Shown in pieces: positions 43,439 through 51,732 of a DNA stretch of 64,000 nucleotides. Every line of letters begins with the position of its first letter. Within the stretch, counting starts at the first letter, position 1. The translations under genes were made by a program, and so were the position numbers. Source of the stretch: Bacillota bacterium (GTDB lineage Bacteria > Bacillota > Clostridia > Christensenellales > Aristaeellaceae); assembly GCA_023421395.1 (NCBI GenBank), contig JAEZTL010000029.1:72731-136730 (forward strand). Reading direction: 5' to 3'. A model generated the notes under the pieces. That model had not been told where the DNA came from. It saw only the letters and a program-made list of their open reading frames with translations, and did no database searches.

Positions 43439-44491
43439 CAAGACGCCTCCCCTTTTGTAAAAATTGGTGCTGATTTGTAGATTCTGGAAGGGGTGTGCGG
43501 CAGGCGGCTTCTGTCCATATTCACACCACACCACAAGACATAAAACCACAGTACAGTTAGAGTAATATTTCCTACTAACGCTATGTTAATGTACTTTAAT
43601 AAACACAGTGTTCCAATATTCAATGCAGTAATTACATCATCACAGTATTTAATGCCATATTGTAATTCAATACTCTGAATCTAAGTCATTATGTTTTTTT
43701 ATAGTTAGTATCTTTAATGTTATCTAGACTATGTTTATTGTATCTACACTAGACCCTGTTTTTATTTTTCTGTATTTGGTGGCCCCCTACCCCCATACAA
43801 CAATACAAAAAGTCAGGGTAAATGCAGGGTTGATTCAAAATTTAACAGTAATGGCTAGATGATATTGTTTAAATACACATATATCTGCATGCATATCATG
43901 TGAATATTGACGTTACCATTGACCGCCCTCTGGTGGTCTATCTCAAGCCAGAGATGTGGCACTGTGTTCTGCTTCACCTGTTGGGAACTGCTGACAGTCC
44001 TTCTGTGGAGGTTCTGCCCTGCCAGGGGGCTTCGTAACCCTTGCCCTGTGTCCTTCTGTGGTGGACGTCCTTTCCCAGCGCCACCCACGCCCCTGTGGGA
44101 CAACAGGACACTTCCCCCTGTCTGCTTCGCTGTTCGCCCGCACAGCCCGCTGCAAGGCCCGTTCTCGTCCGGCTCACCATCTGAAATGCTGTCGTGCTCA
44201 TGCAATGACTGTGGGTAAGCCAGCGGAGAGCCGTTTCAAGCCCGGTGACATTGTGGATGGAGAAAGCGGGGTTGGTGGTGAAAGCGCCTCCACGCGGCTC
44301 TCCCCGCGTTTCCGCTGGCATTGGACGGTCATGCCCTCTGCACAGTGAGGGCGGGCCATGTTTCCTGTGATCGTGTTCGCCACAGTCCTACACGTATGCC
44401 CGGTGGAAAGCCGCGTGGGGCTAAATAGAAAACCACCCGGAGGATTTTACCCCCGGATGGCTTGAACGCCTCCACGCGCCTGTCCCCGCAC
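43439..44491. other. Gene-poor, partly AT-rich stretch of the element
   Basis: About 1 kb without a gene I can support. 43540-43860 is very AT-rich with many short TTTA/ATAA runs and could hold promoters, an origin or transfer-related site. 43900-44400 has open frames on both strands but with biased composition, overlapping alternatives and no ribosome-binding sites or known domains. Confidence 0.4.
44428..44460 (-). terminator. Terminator of the 93-aa gene
   Basis: On the minus strand CCATCCGGGGG and CCTCCGGGTGG form a stem with TTTTC after it (44433-44443 with 44450-44460). Confidence 0.65.
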
Positions 44492-44773
44492 CTACGCCTG
44501 CTTTAAGGGTGCGACTAGTGCGTTGAATTTTTCTTCCTGTCGCCGGTACGCATCAAGGAACCCGCGCAGGGTGGTGATTTCATCCCCAGCCACCCCAGCG
44601 CGTAAGGACTGGGAAACAGCCCCACGGACGGCGGCGGCAAGGTCGGTGTAGTAGCGCGGGTTTTTAATTTCCACCGTGGACTTGCCGTCTTTCCCTTTTC
44701 GTGTCACCGGACGCCCCATGATGTATTGATGTTCGTCAGCGGTAATGACCAGACTATCTGTCAGCTTTATCAC
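44492..44773 (-). CDS. Hypothetical protein of the element
   Basis: Protein of 93 residues with no recognised domain: MIKLTDSLVITADEHQYIMGRP, a Lys/Gly-rich turn and a C-terminal amphipathic helix (FLDAYRRQEEKFNALVAPL). It lies 27 bp after the excisionase-like gene on the same strand, so likely cotranscribed. Confidence 0.6.
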   Translation of the reverse strand: MIKLTDSLVITADEHQYIMGRPVTRKGKDGKSTVEIKNPRYYTDLAAAVRGAVSQSLRAGVAGDEITTLRGFLDAYRRQEEKFNALVAPLKQA

Positions 44774-44800
44774 TTTGGTTTCCCCTTTCTTTGTTGCGTC

Positions 44801-44995
44801 CTATGCGGACTGTCTGGCAGGCATTCCGGCCTGCTGTTCCACCCACGCCTCCAGCCCCTTGACGGAAACCAGCAGCTTGCGGCCAAGTCGGATGGCGGGA
44901 AAGTCACCCCTGCGGGCTACTTCGTATGCCTTTGACCGTCCGATTCCAAGCAGTTCGCCCATTTCTTCCACCGTGATGCAAAGTTTCGTTTCCAT
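44801..44995 (-). CDS. Excisionase-like helix-turn-helix protein
   Basis: Protein of 64 residues with an HTH_17/MerR-like fold: ITVEEMGELLGIGRSKAYEVARRGDFPAIRLGRKLLVSVKGLEAWVEQQ. This is the usual form of small excisionase/DNA-binding proteins of Firmicute elements. It is divergent from the integrase gene. Start at 44995; the upstream in-frame extension is not conserved-looking. Confidence 0.8.
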   Translation of the reverse strand: METKLCITVEEMGELLGIGRSKAYEVARRGDFPAIRLGRKLLVSVKGLEAWVEQQAGMPARQSA

Positions 44996-45087
44996 GACCA
45001 ATGCCCCCCGTTCGTGTTTTTGCCTTCTGTTATCCCTATACGCCGTGTTGGTGTGTGTTGTGACCTGATTCAAAAGAAATTTTGCCG

Positions 45088-45116
45088 TTGAAAACCGCTA
45101 TAACCCGTGATATACT
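45088..45116 (+). promoter_or_regulatory. Integrase promoter
   Basis: TTGAAA at 45088-45093, 17-bp spacer, TATACT at 45111-45116. Confidence 0.65.
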
Positions 45117-45148
45117 TTCGCCCATCACGAAAGCTCGGGGTGAAGGAC

Positions 45149-46324
45149 ATGGCAGGCAAGCGCGGTAATGGGGAAGGTTCGATCCGCCAGATTAAAGAAA
45201 AGCTGTGGGAAGGGCGCTATACTGCGGGGACGAACCCCAGCAATGGAAAGCAGATTCAGAAGTCCGTGTATGGAAAAACGCGGGCAGAAGTAGTCATCAA
45301 ACTGCGTGATGCCACCAAAAGCGTTGCGGAAGGCACGTTTGTTGAACCGTCAAAGATGAAACTGGCGGCATGGCTGGACATTTGGTTGAAAGACTTCACT
45401 GGGAATGTGAAGGAGCACACCGCCGTCACCTATGAAACACAGGTGAGGCACCACATAAAGCCTGCACTGGGTGCTGTGCCCCTTTCGGCATTGCGGGCGC
45501 ACCAGATTCAAGCATTCTACAACCAGTTAAGCAAAGGCGACGATGATGCTCCGGGCTTGTCCCCAAAGACGATCAAGAACGTTCATGGCGTCCTGCACCG
45601 GGCACTTGATCAGGCGGTGGTGCTGGGCTATCTGAAGTCCAATCCCTGCCTGGGCGTCAAGTTGCCGCGCCTTGTGCCCGTGAGCATCAAGCCCCTGATG
45701 GACGATCAAGTGGATGCATTCCTGAAAGCCTGCAAAGGAAACGAATATGAAACCCTGTTTACCGTGGACATGTTCACCGGTATGCGGCAGTCTGAAATCA
45801 TGGGTCTGACGTGGGACTGTGTGGACTTCAAAAATGGGACGATTTACATTGATAGGCAGCTAATCCACGAAAAGAAAAAGGGGGGTGTATACAAATTCGC
45901 ACCGCCAAAGAACGACAAGCCCCGACGCATTACGCCCCCGTCAACCGTCATGCGCATGTTGATGGAGCGGAAGCGCCAGCAGAACACCGACAAGATCAGG
46001 GCAGGTGAAGCATGGGACAATCCCATGAATCTGGTTTTCACGAATGCACTGGGCGGGCACTTCGTCCATAACACGCTATCCCACAACTTCAAGCGGATTG
46101 TGGATTCAATCGGACTTCCTGACCGCCGCTTTCACGATCTGCGCCACACATATGCGGTTTTGTCCATTCAGTCTGGCGTGGACATCAAGACAGTGCAGGA
46201 AAGCCTTGGTCACCACACAGCGGCCTTCACGCTGGACGTTTACGGGCATGTCACAGAACGGATGAAGAACGAAGCTGCTGCCCGCATGGAAGCACTGATT
46301 CAGCGCGTCAAACCGGGCGTTTGA
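45149..46324 (+). CDS. int: Tyrosine recombinase/integrase
   Basis: Integrase of 391 residues. It has an N-terminal arm-binding segment (KRGNGEGSIRQ), a core-binding SAM-like domain (about 70-170) and a catalytic domain with R213 (GMRQSE), H329-x2-R332 (HDLRHT), H355 (LGHH) and Y365 (YGH). All catalytic residues are present, so it may still be active. It lies next to the attR repeat and the intact tRNA-Trp, as usual. Start at 45149 with AAGGA just upstream. Confidence 0.95.
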   Translation: MAGKRGNGEGSIRQIKEKLWEGRYTAGTNPSNGKQIQKSVYGKTRAEVVIKLRDATKSVAEGTFVEPSKMKLAAWLDIWLKDFTGNVKEHTAVTYETQVRHHIKPALGAVPLSALRAHQIQAFYNQLSKGDDDAPGLSPKTIKNVHGVLHRALDQAVVLGYLKSNPCLGVKLPRLVPVSIKPLMDDQVDAFLKACKGNEYETLFTVDMFTGMRQSEIMGLTWDCVDFKNGTIYIDRQLIHEKKKGGVYKFAPPKNDKPRRITPPSTVMRMLMERKRQQNTDKIRAGEAWDNPMNLVFTNALGGHFVHNTLSHNFKRIVDSIGLPDRRFHDLRHTYAVLSIQSGVDIKTVQESLGHHTAAFTLDVYGHVTERMKNEAAARMEALIQRVKPGV

Positions 46325-46372
46325 AGCTGGAAAGGGTAAAAGTAAGGGTACAGGCACTTTTCAGACAAATAA

Positions 46373-46405
46373 AAACCCCTGAAAACTCAACGTTTTCGGG
46401 GGTTT
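46373..46405. terminator. Element-borne terminator serving int and tRNA-Trp
   Basis: AAACCCCTGAAAAC pairs with GTTTTCGGGGGTTT around a 5-nt loop. On the minus strand a TTTTTATTT run follows, so the element supplies a new terminator for tRNA-Trp; on the plus strand it follows int. Confidence 0.75.
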
Positions 46406-46410
46406 CCTTG

Positions 46411-46433
46411 TGGCAGGGGCAGAAGGACTCGAA
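46411..46433. repeat. att direct repeat, right copy (inside tRNA-Trp)
   Basis: 23 bp identical to 40249-40271, covering T loop to CCA of tRNA-Trp. Confidence 0.9.
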
Positions 46434-46484
46434 CCCTCAACAAAGGTTTTGGAGACCCACGTGTTACCATTACACCATGCCCCT
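46411..46484 (-). tRNA. tRNA-Trp (CCA)
   Basis: 74 nt including encoded CCA. Acceptor AGGGGCA pairs with TGCCCCT, T arm GGTTCGAGTCC, anticodon loop CTCCAAA with anticodon CCA. The 3' 23 bp are the att core of the integrated element. Its first two bases (AG) belong to the stop codon of the upstream spoIVFB gene. Confidence 0.95.
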
Positions 46485-47406
46485 AAGACCAGCAGGTGTT
46501 ATTATACCGGTTCGCGGGGGACGTGTCAAGCGGAATTTTGCGCGAGGCCAGCGCGCCGATGGTCTGCGGCTCGCCGCGGCGCACGGCGGCCAGCAACACC
46601 CGTTCTTCCACGACGCCGATCAGCCGCATGGCGCCGTCGTACACGGCGATGCGGTGCACGCACCGGGCACGGAGGCGGCGTGCGGCCTCCTCGCAGCGGA
46701 CGGACGCGCCGGCCGCCAGCCAGTTGAGCGGAAGCAGGCCCTCCGCCTCGAGTTCGTCCCGGCGGGTGATCAGGCTCATGAGTTCCGCGCCGTCGGCGGA
46801 GCGCCGTTCCGCTGCGCCGCTGAAAAGCAGGTACAGCGCGCTAAGCACGATCGTCAGATTGAGTCTGCCGGAGGCGGCGAACTGCCAGGCCGCCAGCATT
46901 AGCAGCAGGCCTCCCAGCACTTGCCCCGCCAGGACGCCGGCGCGCAGCGCCTTTGCGGCGCCCGCGCGCTTTCCGAGGGCGGCGGCGAGCACCCGCCCGC
47001 CGTCCAGCGGCAGCGCCGGAATCAGGTTGAAGGCGGCCAGCATCAGATTGACGCGGACCCACTCGCCCGCGGCGCGCGGCGCGACCACGCCCCAGTAGGC
47101 CAGGGCCGCCGCCGTGGTCATGACCAGCAGACTTGCGGCGGGCCCCGCCAGTGCCACCAGCGCGATCTGGCCCGGGCGATAACCCCACAGGCCGTCGATG
47201 CGCAGCGCGCCGCCGAAAGGCGTCAAAAGCAGTTCCCGCACCCGGACGCCCGCTGCCCGGGCGGCCAGTGCATGGGCGGTCTCATGTAGAAGCACCGATG
47301 CCGCCACAGCGGCCAGCGTAGGAGCGAGAGCGCTCATGGCCAGGAGGGGCGGCATCAGAAGGAGCGTCCAATGGATGCGAATCGGGAAGCCGACAAGGCG
47401 CGTCAT
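46483..47406 (-). CDS. spoIVFB: SpoIVFB-like site-2 protease (M50)
   Basis: Membrane metalloprotease of 307 residues. HExxH is at H41-E42-x2-H45 (LLHETAHALAA), the third zinc ligand is in NLIPALPLDGGR, and several hydrophobic segments surround them. The C-terminus (about 215-290) resembles a CBS-like domain. In Bacillus SpoIVFB cuts pro-sigma-K in the mother cell. It overlaps spoIVFA by 4 bp. The final residues double as a tRNA promoter. Confidence 0.9.
   Translation of the reverse strand: MTRLVGFPIRIHWTLLLMPPLLAMSALAPTLAAVAASVLLHETAHALAARAAGVRVRELLLTPFGGALRIDGLWGYRPGQIALVALAGPAASLLVMTTAAALAYWGVVAPRAAGEWVRVNLMLAAFNLIPALPLDGGRVLAAALGKRAGAAKALRAGVLAGQVLGGLLLMLAAWQFAASGRLNLTIVLSALYLLFSGAAERRSADGAELMSLITRRDELEAEGLLPLNWLAAGASVRCEEAARRLRARCVHRIAVYDGAMRLIGVVEERVLLAAVRRGEPQTIGALASRKIPLDTSPANRYNNTCWS
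46501..46529 (-). promoter_or_regulatory. tRNA-Trp promoter inside the spoIVFB coding end
   Basis: On the minus strand a consensus TTGACA (46529-46524), 17-bp spacer and TATAAT (46506-46501), placing the start about 10 nt before the tRNA 5' end. These bases also encode the last residues (LDTSPANRYNN) of SpoIVFB. Confidence 0.85.
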
Positions 47407-48152
47407 TGGCCCAGGCGGCTGGTGGGATCCTGCGGCTGACCGTCCTTGCGCAGCTCGAAGTAGAGGCGCGCGTCGCCCGCGTCCGAGGTGACGCCGATCT
47501 GGTCGCCCGCGGACACCTGCTGGCCCACGCGGACGATGGACTGCGCCACATAGGCGTAGACGGTCTGTTCGCCGCTCGCGTGATCGATCATCAGCGTCCA
47601 GGCGCCGTCGGCGTTCTGCGTGGCGGCCACTACCTGGCCGTTCAGCGCGGCCCGCACCGGCTGCGCGCCGCCAGTCTGGTACAGAAGCCAGGGCTGGTTG
47701 ACGTCGTAGGGGTGGGAGAGCTGGCCGTTCACCGGCTTCGCCATGTCGCCCGAGCCCATGTTCCAGAATACCAGCGCGGCATCGGGCACCAGATCGCGCA
47801 CAAAATGCAGTTTGCCCAGGGACTCATCCAGGTCGATTCGCATGGAGATGGCACTTCGCACGCTGGCGACGGTCTGCTCCGTCCAGGGCTGGTTGAGGTT
47901 GGACAGCGCCAAGAGCGTCAGCAGCAGTGAGCAGGCCACGGCGGCGTTGCGAAGCAGGCGCTCGCCCGGCGTCCTGCGCGCACCCTCCGCGCGCTGCGGC
48001 TTCGTGGCGCGCTGCGGCTTTACAGCACGCTGCTTTTTCGCGCCGGGATGAGGCAGCACGCGCCAAGGAATGGTCTTTTTGGGTTCGGTCACGGGCATGG
48101 GCTCCGGTAGGATGGATGTGTGGATGGTCACGCGGCTGCGCGTATCCGGCAT
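47403..48152 (-). CDS. spoIVFA: SpoIVFA-like membrane protein with degenerate M23 domain
   Basis: Protein of 249 residues: a basic cytoplasmic N-terminus with KPQRATKPQRA-type repeats, one membrane segment (about 66-84) and a C-terminal LytM/M23 domain. The M23 zinc site is lost: the expected HxHxE region reads RLYFELRKDG. This is as in SpoIVFA, which holds and inhibits SpoIVFB. Coupled with spoIVFB by a 4-bp overlap. GGAGGG lies 8 nt before the ATG. Confidence 0.85.
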   Translation of the reverse strand: MPDTRSRVTIHTSILPEPMPVTEPKKTIPWRVLPHPGAKKQRAVKPQRATKPQRAEGARRTPGERLLRNAAVACSLLLTLLALSNLNQPWTEQTVASVRSAISMRIDLDESLGKLHFVRDLVPDAALVFWNMGSGDMAKPVNGQLSHPYDVNQPWLLYQTGGAQPVRAALNGQVVAATQNADGAWTLMIDHASGEQTVYAYVAQSIVRVGQQVSAGDQIGVTSDAGDARLYFELRKDGQPQDPTSRLGQ

Positions 48153-48223
48153 AATGAATCCCTCCAGTCGGGACAGTATATGTCCGTGCCGGAGGGGGAT
48201 ATGAAGGGCTTGTCGCCGAAACG

Positions 48224-50467
48224 CTACAGCCCGACGGCGCTATGGGGGATCCCGAGGGTTTCCAGCATCCGCCGGACGCGGGGCTGGCAGGTGAGAATCA
48301 GCGCCTGACGGCCGGAGGCGAAGGCTGCCACCGCCTCGAGCATCCTGGCGGCTCGATTGTCGTCCAGCTGGGAGAAGCTGTCGTCCAGGATGACCGGGCA
48401 TTCCCTGTCACCCATCAAAAATTCGATCAGCCCCAGCCGTAGCGCCAGATGGATGGCGTCGGCGGTACCGCCGGAGAGCTCGTCCGGCGAGATGGTCCGG
48501 CCATCGGCCAGCACATGGACGTTCAGGCCTGTGTCCACCGCCAGATCGCCGTAGCGCCCCAGCGTGACCGCTCCGGAAAGGCGGCGGATGGCGAGGCTCA
48601 GCACGGGCGAAAGGCTCTTTCGCATCGCGTCCGCAGCCTCTTCGATGCGCCTTTTTGCCTCTTCAATGGCATTGGCCTCCCGCGTCAGCGCTTCGATCTT
48701 TTCCCGGACCAGCTGCATTTCGCCTTCGATCTCCGCGGGCGCGCGACCGGCGTTTTCGATCGCGTCCCGCCGCGCGGCACAGCCCGCCATCTCCTCTTTC
48801 ATTTCGTGGATGCGTTCTGCGCGCGCGCGGATGCGCGGGGCGATCGTTCCCGCGGACGGCGCGCCCTCCGGCGCGGGCGCGGCCTGCGCGATCAGCGCTT
48901 CGTAATCGTCGCCGCCGAGACACTCATTCAGCAAACGCTTCGCGGCGTCCAGCTCGCGCAGCGCCTCTTCACGCTCCCGGTTCTGCCTTTGCCGCTCCCG
49001 GAGCATCGCCTCCGCTTCGACTTCGCTTGAAGGGACGCCGAACCCGTCGCCCGCCATCGCCCGGCGGACGCGCCGCCAGAGGGCGTCGGCCTGCTGAAGC
49101 TTGCCTTCGCGCTGTTCTTCAAGCGTGTCGCGCCGCGTGCCGAGGTCGCGCGCTTCTTCCAGCGCGGCGACCAGCCCGGCAAAACCATCCGGCGAAGCCA
49201 GCCCCAGCGCCGCCAGGATATCCGCCCGTTCGGCTTCCATCCTTTGATTCGTTCGGCGTCTGGCGATGCCCAGCGCGATGAAAAGCGCGGCGGGCGCGGC
49301 CAGCGCGAAGGCGGGCGGATAGAAAAAACCTGCGAGCGCCGCCGCCGCCAAACCTGCGCCAAGCGCCGTCAGCGCGCGTACGGGCCTCGGCGCGGGCAGT
49401 GCTTCGTAGCGCGCCGCCAGCTGTCTGGCGCGCCCCGGCGCATCCGCGCGCCGGGACATATGCGTCTCCGGGAGCGCGGGCGCTCGTCCGATCCGCTCGT
49501 CCAATTCGTCCAGCGCGCGGGCCATTTCGTCCGACTCCAGGTCCAGATCCCGCATCCGGCGCAGATCTTCCAGCGCGCCCTCCAGCGCCGCCTCGTCCGC
49601 GCTGCCTGCCGGCATCGCGCGGAGCGCCGATTCCAATTCCATCACACGTTGGCGGTACGCCGTGGCGGAGCGGGCGCGCTTCCAGTGCGCATCGCGCTCC
49701 GCGGTCGAGAGCGCCGCCTCGTCCGCGCGCTGCGCCGCTTCGAGAGAGGCGATCTCTCCTTCCAGGGATTGCGCGCGCGCTCCTTCCCGGGCGGCGGCGC
49801 TTCGCCGCGCCTCGGATTCAGCCTTTTCCGCCTGAAGCGCGGAAAGCTTCGCGTACTGCTCACCCAGCGGCGAGCTGCCTCGACGCGGCGTACCGATGGC
49901 GTCTCGCTGCGCTTCGAGCCACCTGACCGCGCCGGAAGCGGACACGCCGCCGGTGCCGGCCTCGCTCAGCGAATCGATCTGGTCGGCGAGCTCTTTGCCC
50001 AGCGCCCCGCCCGCCTCGACCGACCGCTGGGGTACGTACAGCGTGCCCTCGAAGGCGGTCTGGCTGATGCCCAGGAAGTATGCGCCGGGCTCGTAAATGC
50101 GAAGCGCATCGTGATAGGGCAGGCGATCCGTGACATCCCGTCCGGTATCCGCCTCGAAGAGGCGGACCTCGTCCTTTAAAAAATCCCGCTCCAGCCGGTA
50201 GGCGACGCCCTCATGAACGAGCGTCATCGATCCGAAGTAGCGGCCGGGGTTGGCCCAGGGCCGGTAGCGATCAAAAGCCGCCTCCCGCTGCCGCCTTTTG
50301 GGGTCCTGCCGCCTGTAAAAGCCGTAGAGCATGCCGCTGACGAAGGCGGCCAGCGTGGACTTTCCCGCCTCGTTGGGCGCTTCGATCAGGTTGATGCCGG
50401 GAGCGAAGGCAAGTTCACGGTTCTGGAAGCGCCCGAAGGACACGGGCGACAGCTGGGTGATCCTCAC
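48224..50467 (-). CDS. YhaN-type SMC-like AAA ATPase
   Basis: Protein of 747 residues with Walker A near the start (EAPNEAGKST), long coiled-coil arms interrupted by a hydrophobic hairpin (about 365-395), and C-terminal signature LSGGTADAIHLALRL with Walker B ECPVILDDSF. It resembles B. subtilis YhaN and is distantly SbcC-like. It overlaps the phosphoesterase gene by 4 bp, as in the YhaO-YhaN pair, likely a nuclease complex for DNA end processing. The membrane-like hairpin within the coiled coil is typical of YhaN. Confidence 0.85.
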   Translation of the reverse strand: MRITQLSPVSFGRFQNRELAFAPGINLIEAPNEAGKSTLAAFVSGMLYGFYRRQDPKRRQREAAFDRYRPWANPGRYFGSMTLVHEGVAYRLERDFLKDEVRLFEADTGRDVTDRLPYHDALRIYEPGAYFLGISQTAFEGTLYVPQRSVEAGGALGKELADQIDSLSEAGTGGVSASGAVRWLEAQRDAIGTPRRGSSPLGEQYAKLSALQAEKAESEARRSAAAREGARAQSLEGEIASLEAAQRADEAALSTAERDAHWKRARSATAYRQRVMELESALRAMPAGSADEAALEGALEDLRRMRDLDLESDEMARALDELDERIGRAPALPETHMSRRADAPGRARQLAARYEALPAPRPVRALTALGAGLAAAALAGFFYPPAFALAAPAALFIALGIARRRTNQRMEAERADILAALGLASPDGFAGLVAALEEARDLGTRRDTLEEQREGKLQQADALWRRVRRAMAGDGFGVPSSEVEAEAMLRERQRQNREREEALRELDAAKRLLNECLGGDDYEALIAQAAPAPEGAPSAGTIAPRIRARAERIHEMKEEMAGCAARRDAIENAGRAPAEIEGEMQLVREKIEALTREANAIEEAKRRIEEAADAMRKSLSPVLSLAIRRLSGAVTLGRYGDLAVDTGLNVHVLADGRTISPDELSGGTADAIHLALRLGLIEFLMGDRECPVILDDSFSQLDDNRAARMLEAVAAFASGRQALILTCQPRVRRMLETLGIPHSAVGL

Positions 50468-51540
50468 GTCCGGCGTCCCCCTTCCATCAGCGCGGCGATC
50501 GCGTACGTCAGCGCCAGGCGGTCCCGGTCGTTCATCTGCGCCTCCGGGCCGAAGGCGGCGACGACCCGGCCGATCAAATCGTCCCGGTGCTCGTCGGCCA
50601 GCGCGGAGACATCCCAGGCCGGGCGGGTCTCGTCGGACAGCGCGACCATCAGGCCCGAATCGCGCAGCCGCCCGGCGAGCCCGTCCAAGTCCGGCCTCGC
50701 CGACGGGGGATGGAGACCGGCCAGCGTCACGTTGTACAGGTTCTCCCGGGGCAGCGGCGAGAGCGCCTCGCGAATCACCGCTTCCGCCGCCACGGCACCC
50801 ATGTCCGCGGTCAGCGTGACAGAGATGTTTTCATAGGTAGGAAGCGGCAGCGGCACAAAACGCGGCCTTGCGGAGGCGTCCCAGTCCACCTCGACGAAGC
50901 CGCGGGGACCGGTTTCGTTCCGGTCCAGGCCGATCAGCGAGCCGCAATAGACCGCATTCGGCGCGAGAACCAGCGGCTTATGCACGTGGCCAAGCGCGCA
51001 GTAATCGAATCGATTCAGAAAATCCATCCGCGCCGGCAGGTAGTCGCTGTCCGGGCTGATGGCGTCGCAGTGCATTAAAAGGATGTTACGGGGCGCGGAG
51101 AGATCCAGCGCCATGCGCGTGAGCGGGTTTTCCCGCACCACCGCCTCGGGAAAGGAGAAGGCGTGAAGCGCGGTGCCCTCGTCCAGCATTGTTCGGCTGT
51201 AGCCGGGCGGCAGCAGCGTGAGCGCGGCCGCCTTCAGCCTGCGTGCGGGGCTCAAGGCGTTCATGGGATCGTGGTTCCCGGCGACGGCGATCAGCTTCGC
51301 GCACGAAAGGCCCGCGAGGATGTCGTCAAGCCGCATCAGGTCCGCGGGCCGGATCTCCGCGGATTCGATCAGGTCGCCCGCGCACAGGATGTGGTCGACC
51401 GCGTTTTCGTTGGCGTACCGGACCAACCGCTTCAGCGCCTCCTCCAACGCGTCCCTTCGCGCCGCGGCGGCCGCGGGGCCGAAGCGGGAAGAGGAAAACC
51501 GCCTGCCGTAGTGTGCGTCCGCCATGTGTAGAAACCGCAT
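50464..51540 (-). CDS. YhaO-type metallophosphoesterase, SbcD-like DNA exonuclease
   Basis: Calcineurin-like phosphoesterase of 358 residues with HMADAHYGRRF (D8, H10), DLIESAEI, AGNHDPMN, LLMHCD and CALGHVHKP motifs, the full set for a dinuclear metal site. A C-terminal capping domain follows. Partner of the overlapping YhaN-like ATPase, by analogy with SbcD-SbcC. Confidence 0.9.
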   Translation of the reverse strand: MRFLHMADAHYGRRFSSSRFGPAAAAARRDALEEALKRLVRYANENAVDHILCAGDLIESAEIRPADLMRLDDILAGLSCAKLIAVAGNHDPMNALSPARRLKAAALTLLPPGYSRTMLDEGTALHAFSFPEAVVRENPLTRMALDLSAPRNILLMHCDAISPDSDYLPARMDFLNRFDYCALGHVHKPLVLAPNAVYCGSLIGLDRNETGPRGFVEVDWDASARPRFVPLPLPTYENISVTLTADMGAVAAEAVIREALSPLPRENLYNVTLAGLHPPSARPDLDGLAGRLRDSGLMVALSDETRPAWDVSALADEHRDDLIGRVVAAFGPEAQMNDRDRLALTYAIAALMEGGRRT

Positions 51541-51732
51541 CCTCCGCCCTCCGCAAACCGTTTTGCTACCAATTTCGACGGCGCGCGCGCGCTTTCCTGC
51601 CGCCCGGCGCGAAAAGGTTTTTGGTGCCCAGAGCGTTCAGGGCTGCGAATAAAAAGCTGAGGCCCACAAAATACTATCCCTGACTAGCGCTCAAGTGCGG
51701 CGCACCGACGGAAGGAAAGGATTGTTTTGGAC

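Larger units (their letters stand above)
40249..46433. mobile_element. 6.2-kb integrative element in tRNA-Trp (satellite-like)
   Basis: A 23-bp perfect direct repeat (40249-40271 and 46411-46433) equals the T-loop-to-CCA end of tRNA-Trp and marks attL and attR. Between them: tyrosine integrase next to the intact tRNA, a divergent excisionase-like HTH, small phage-type genes, and an RHH/HEPN-like pair. No capsid, portal or large terminase genes are seen. The sequence is visibly more AT-rich than its flanks. Size and content suggest a satellite or cryptic remnant rather than a prophage. Confidence 0.88.

Noticed and set aside
43855..44205. Possible HNH-like protein on the minus strand (LEIDH near its end)
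   Set aside because: Only a short LEIDH resemblance is present; no CxxC pair or second His/Asn, and the rest is low-complexity Arg/Gly/Pro.
40249..46433. Insertion sequence or conjugative element
   Set aside because: No DDE transposase, relaxase or type IV secretion genes were found; the only recombinase is a tyrosine integrase with tRNA-type att sites.
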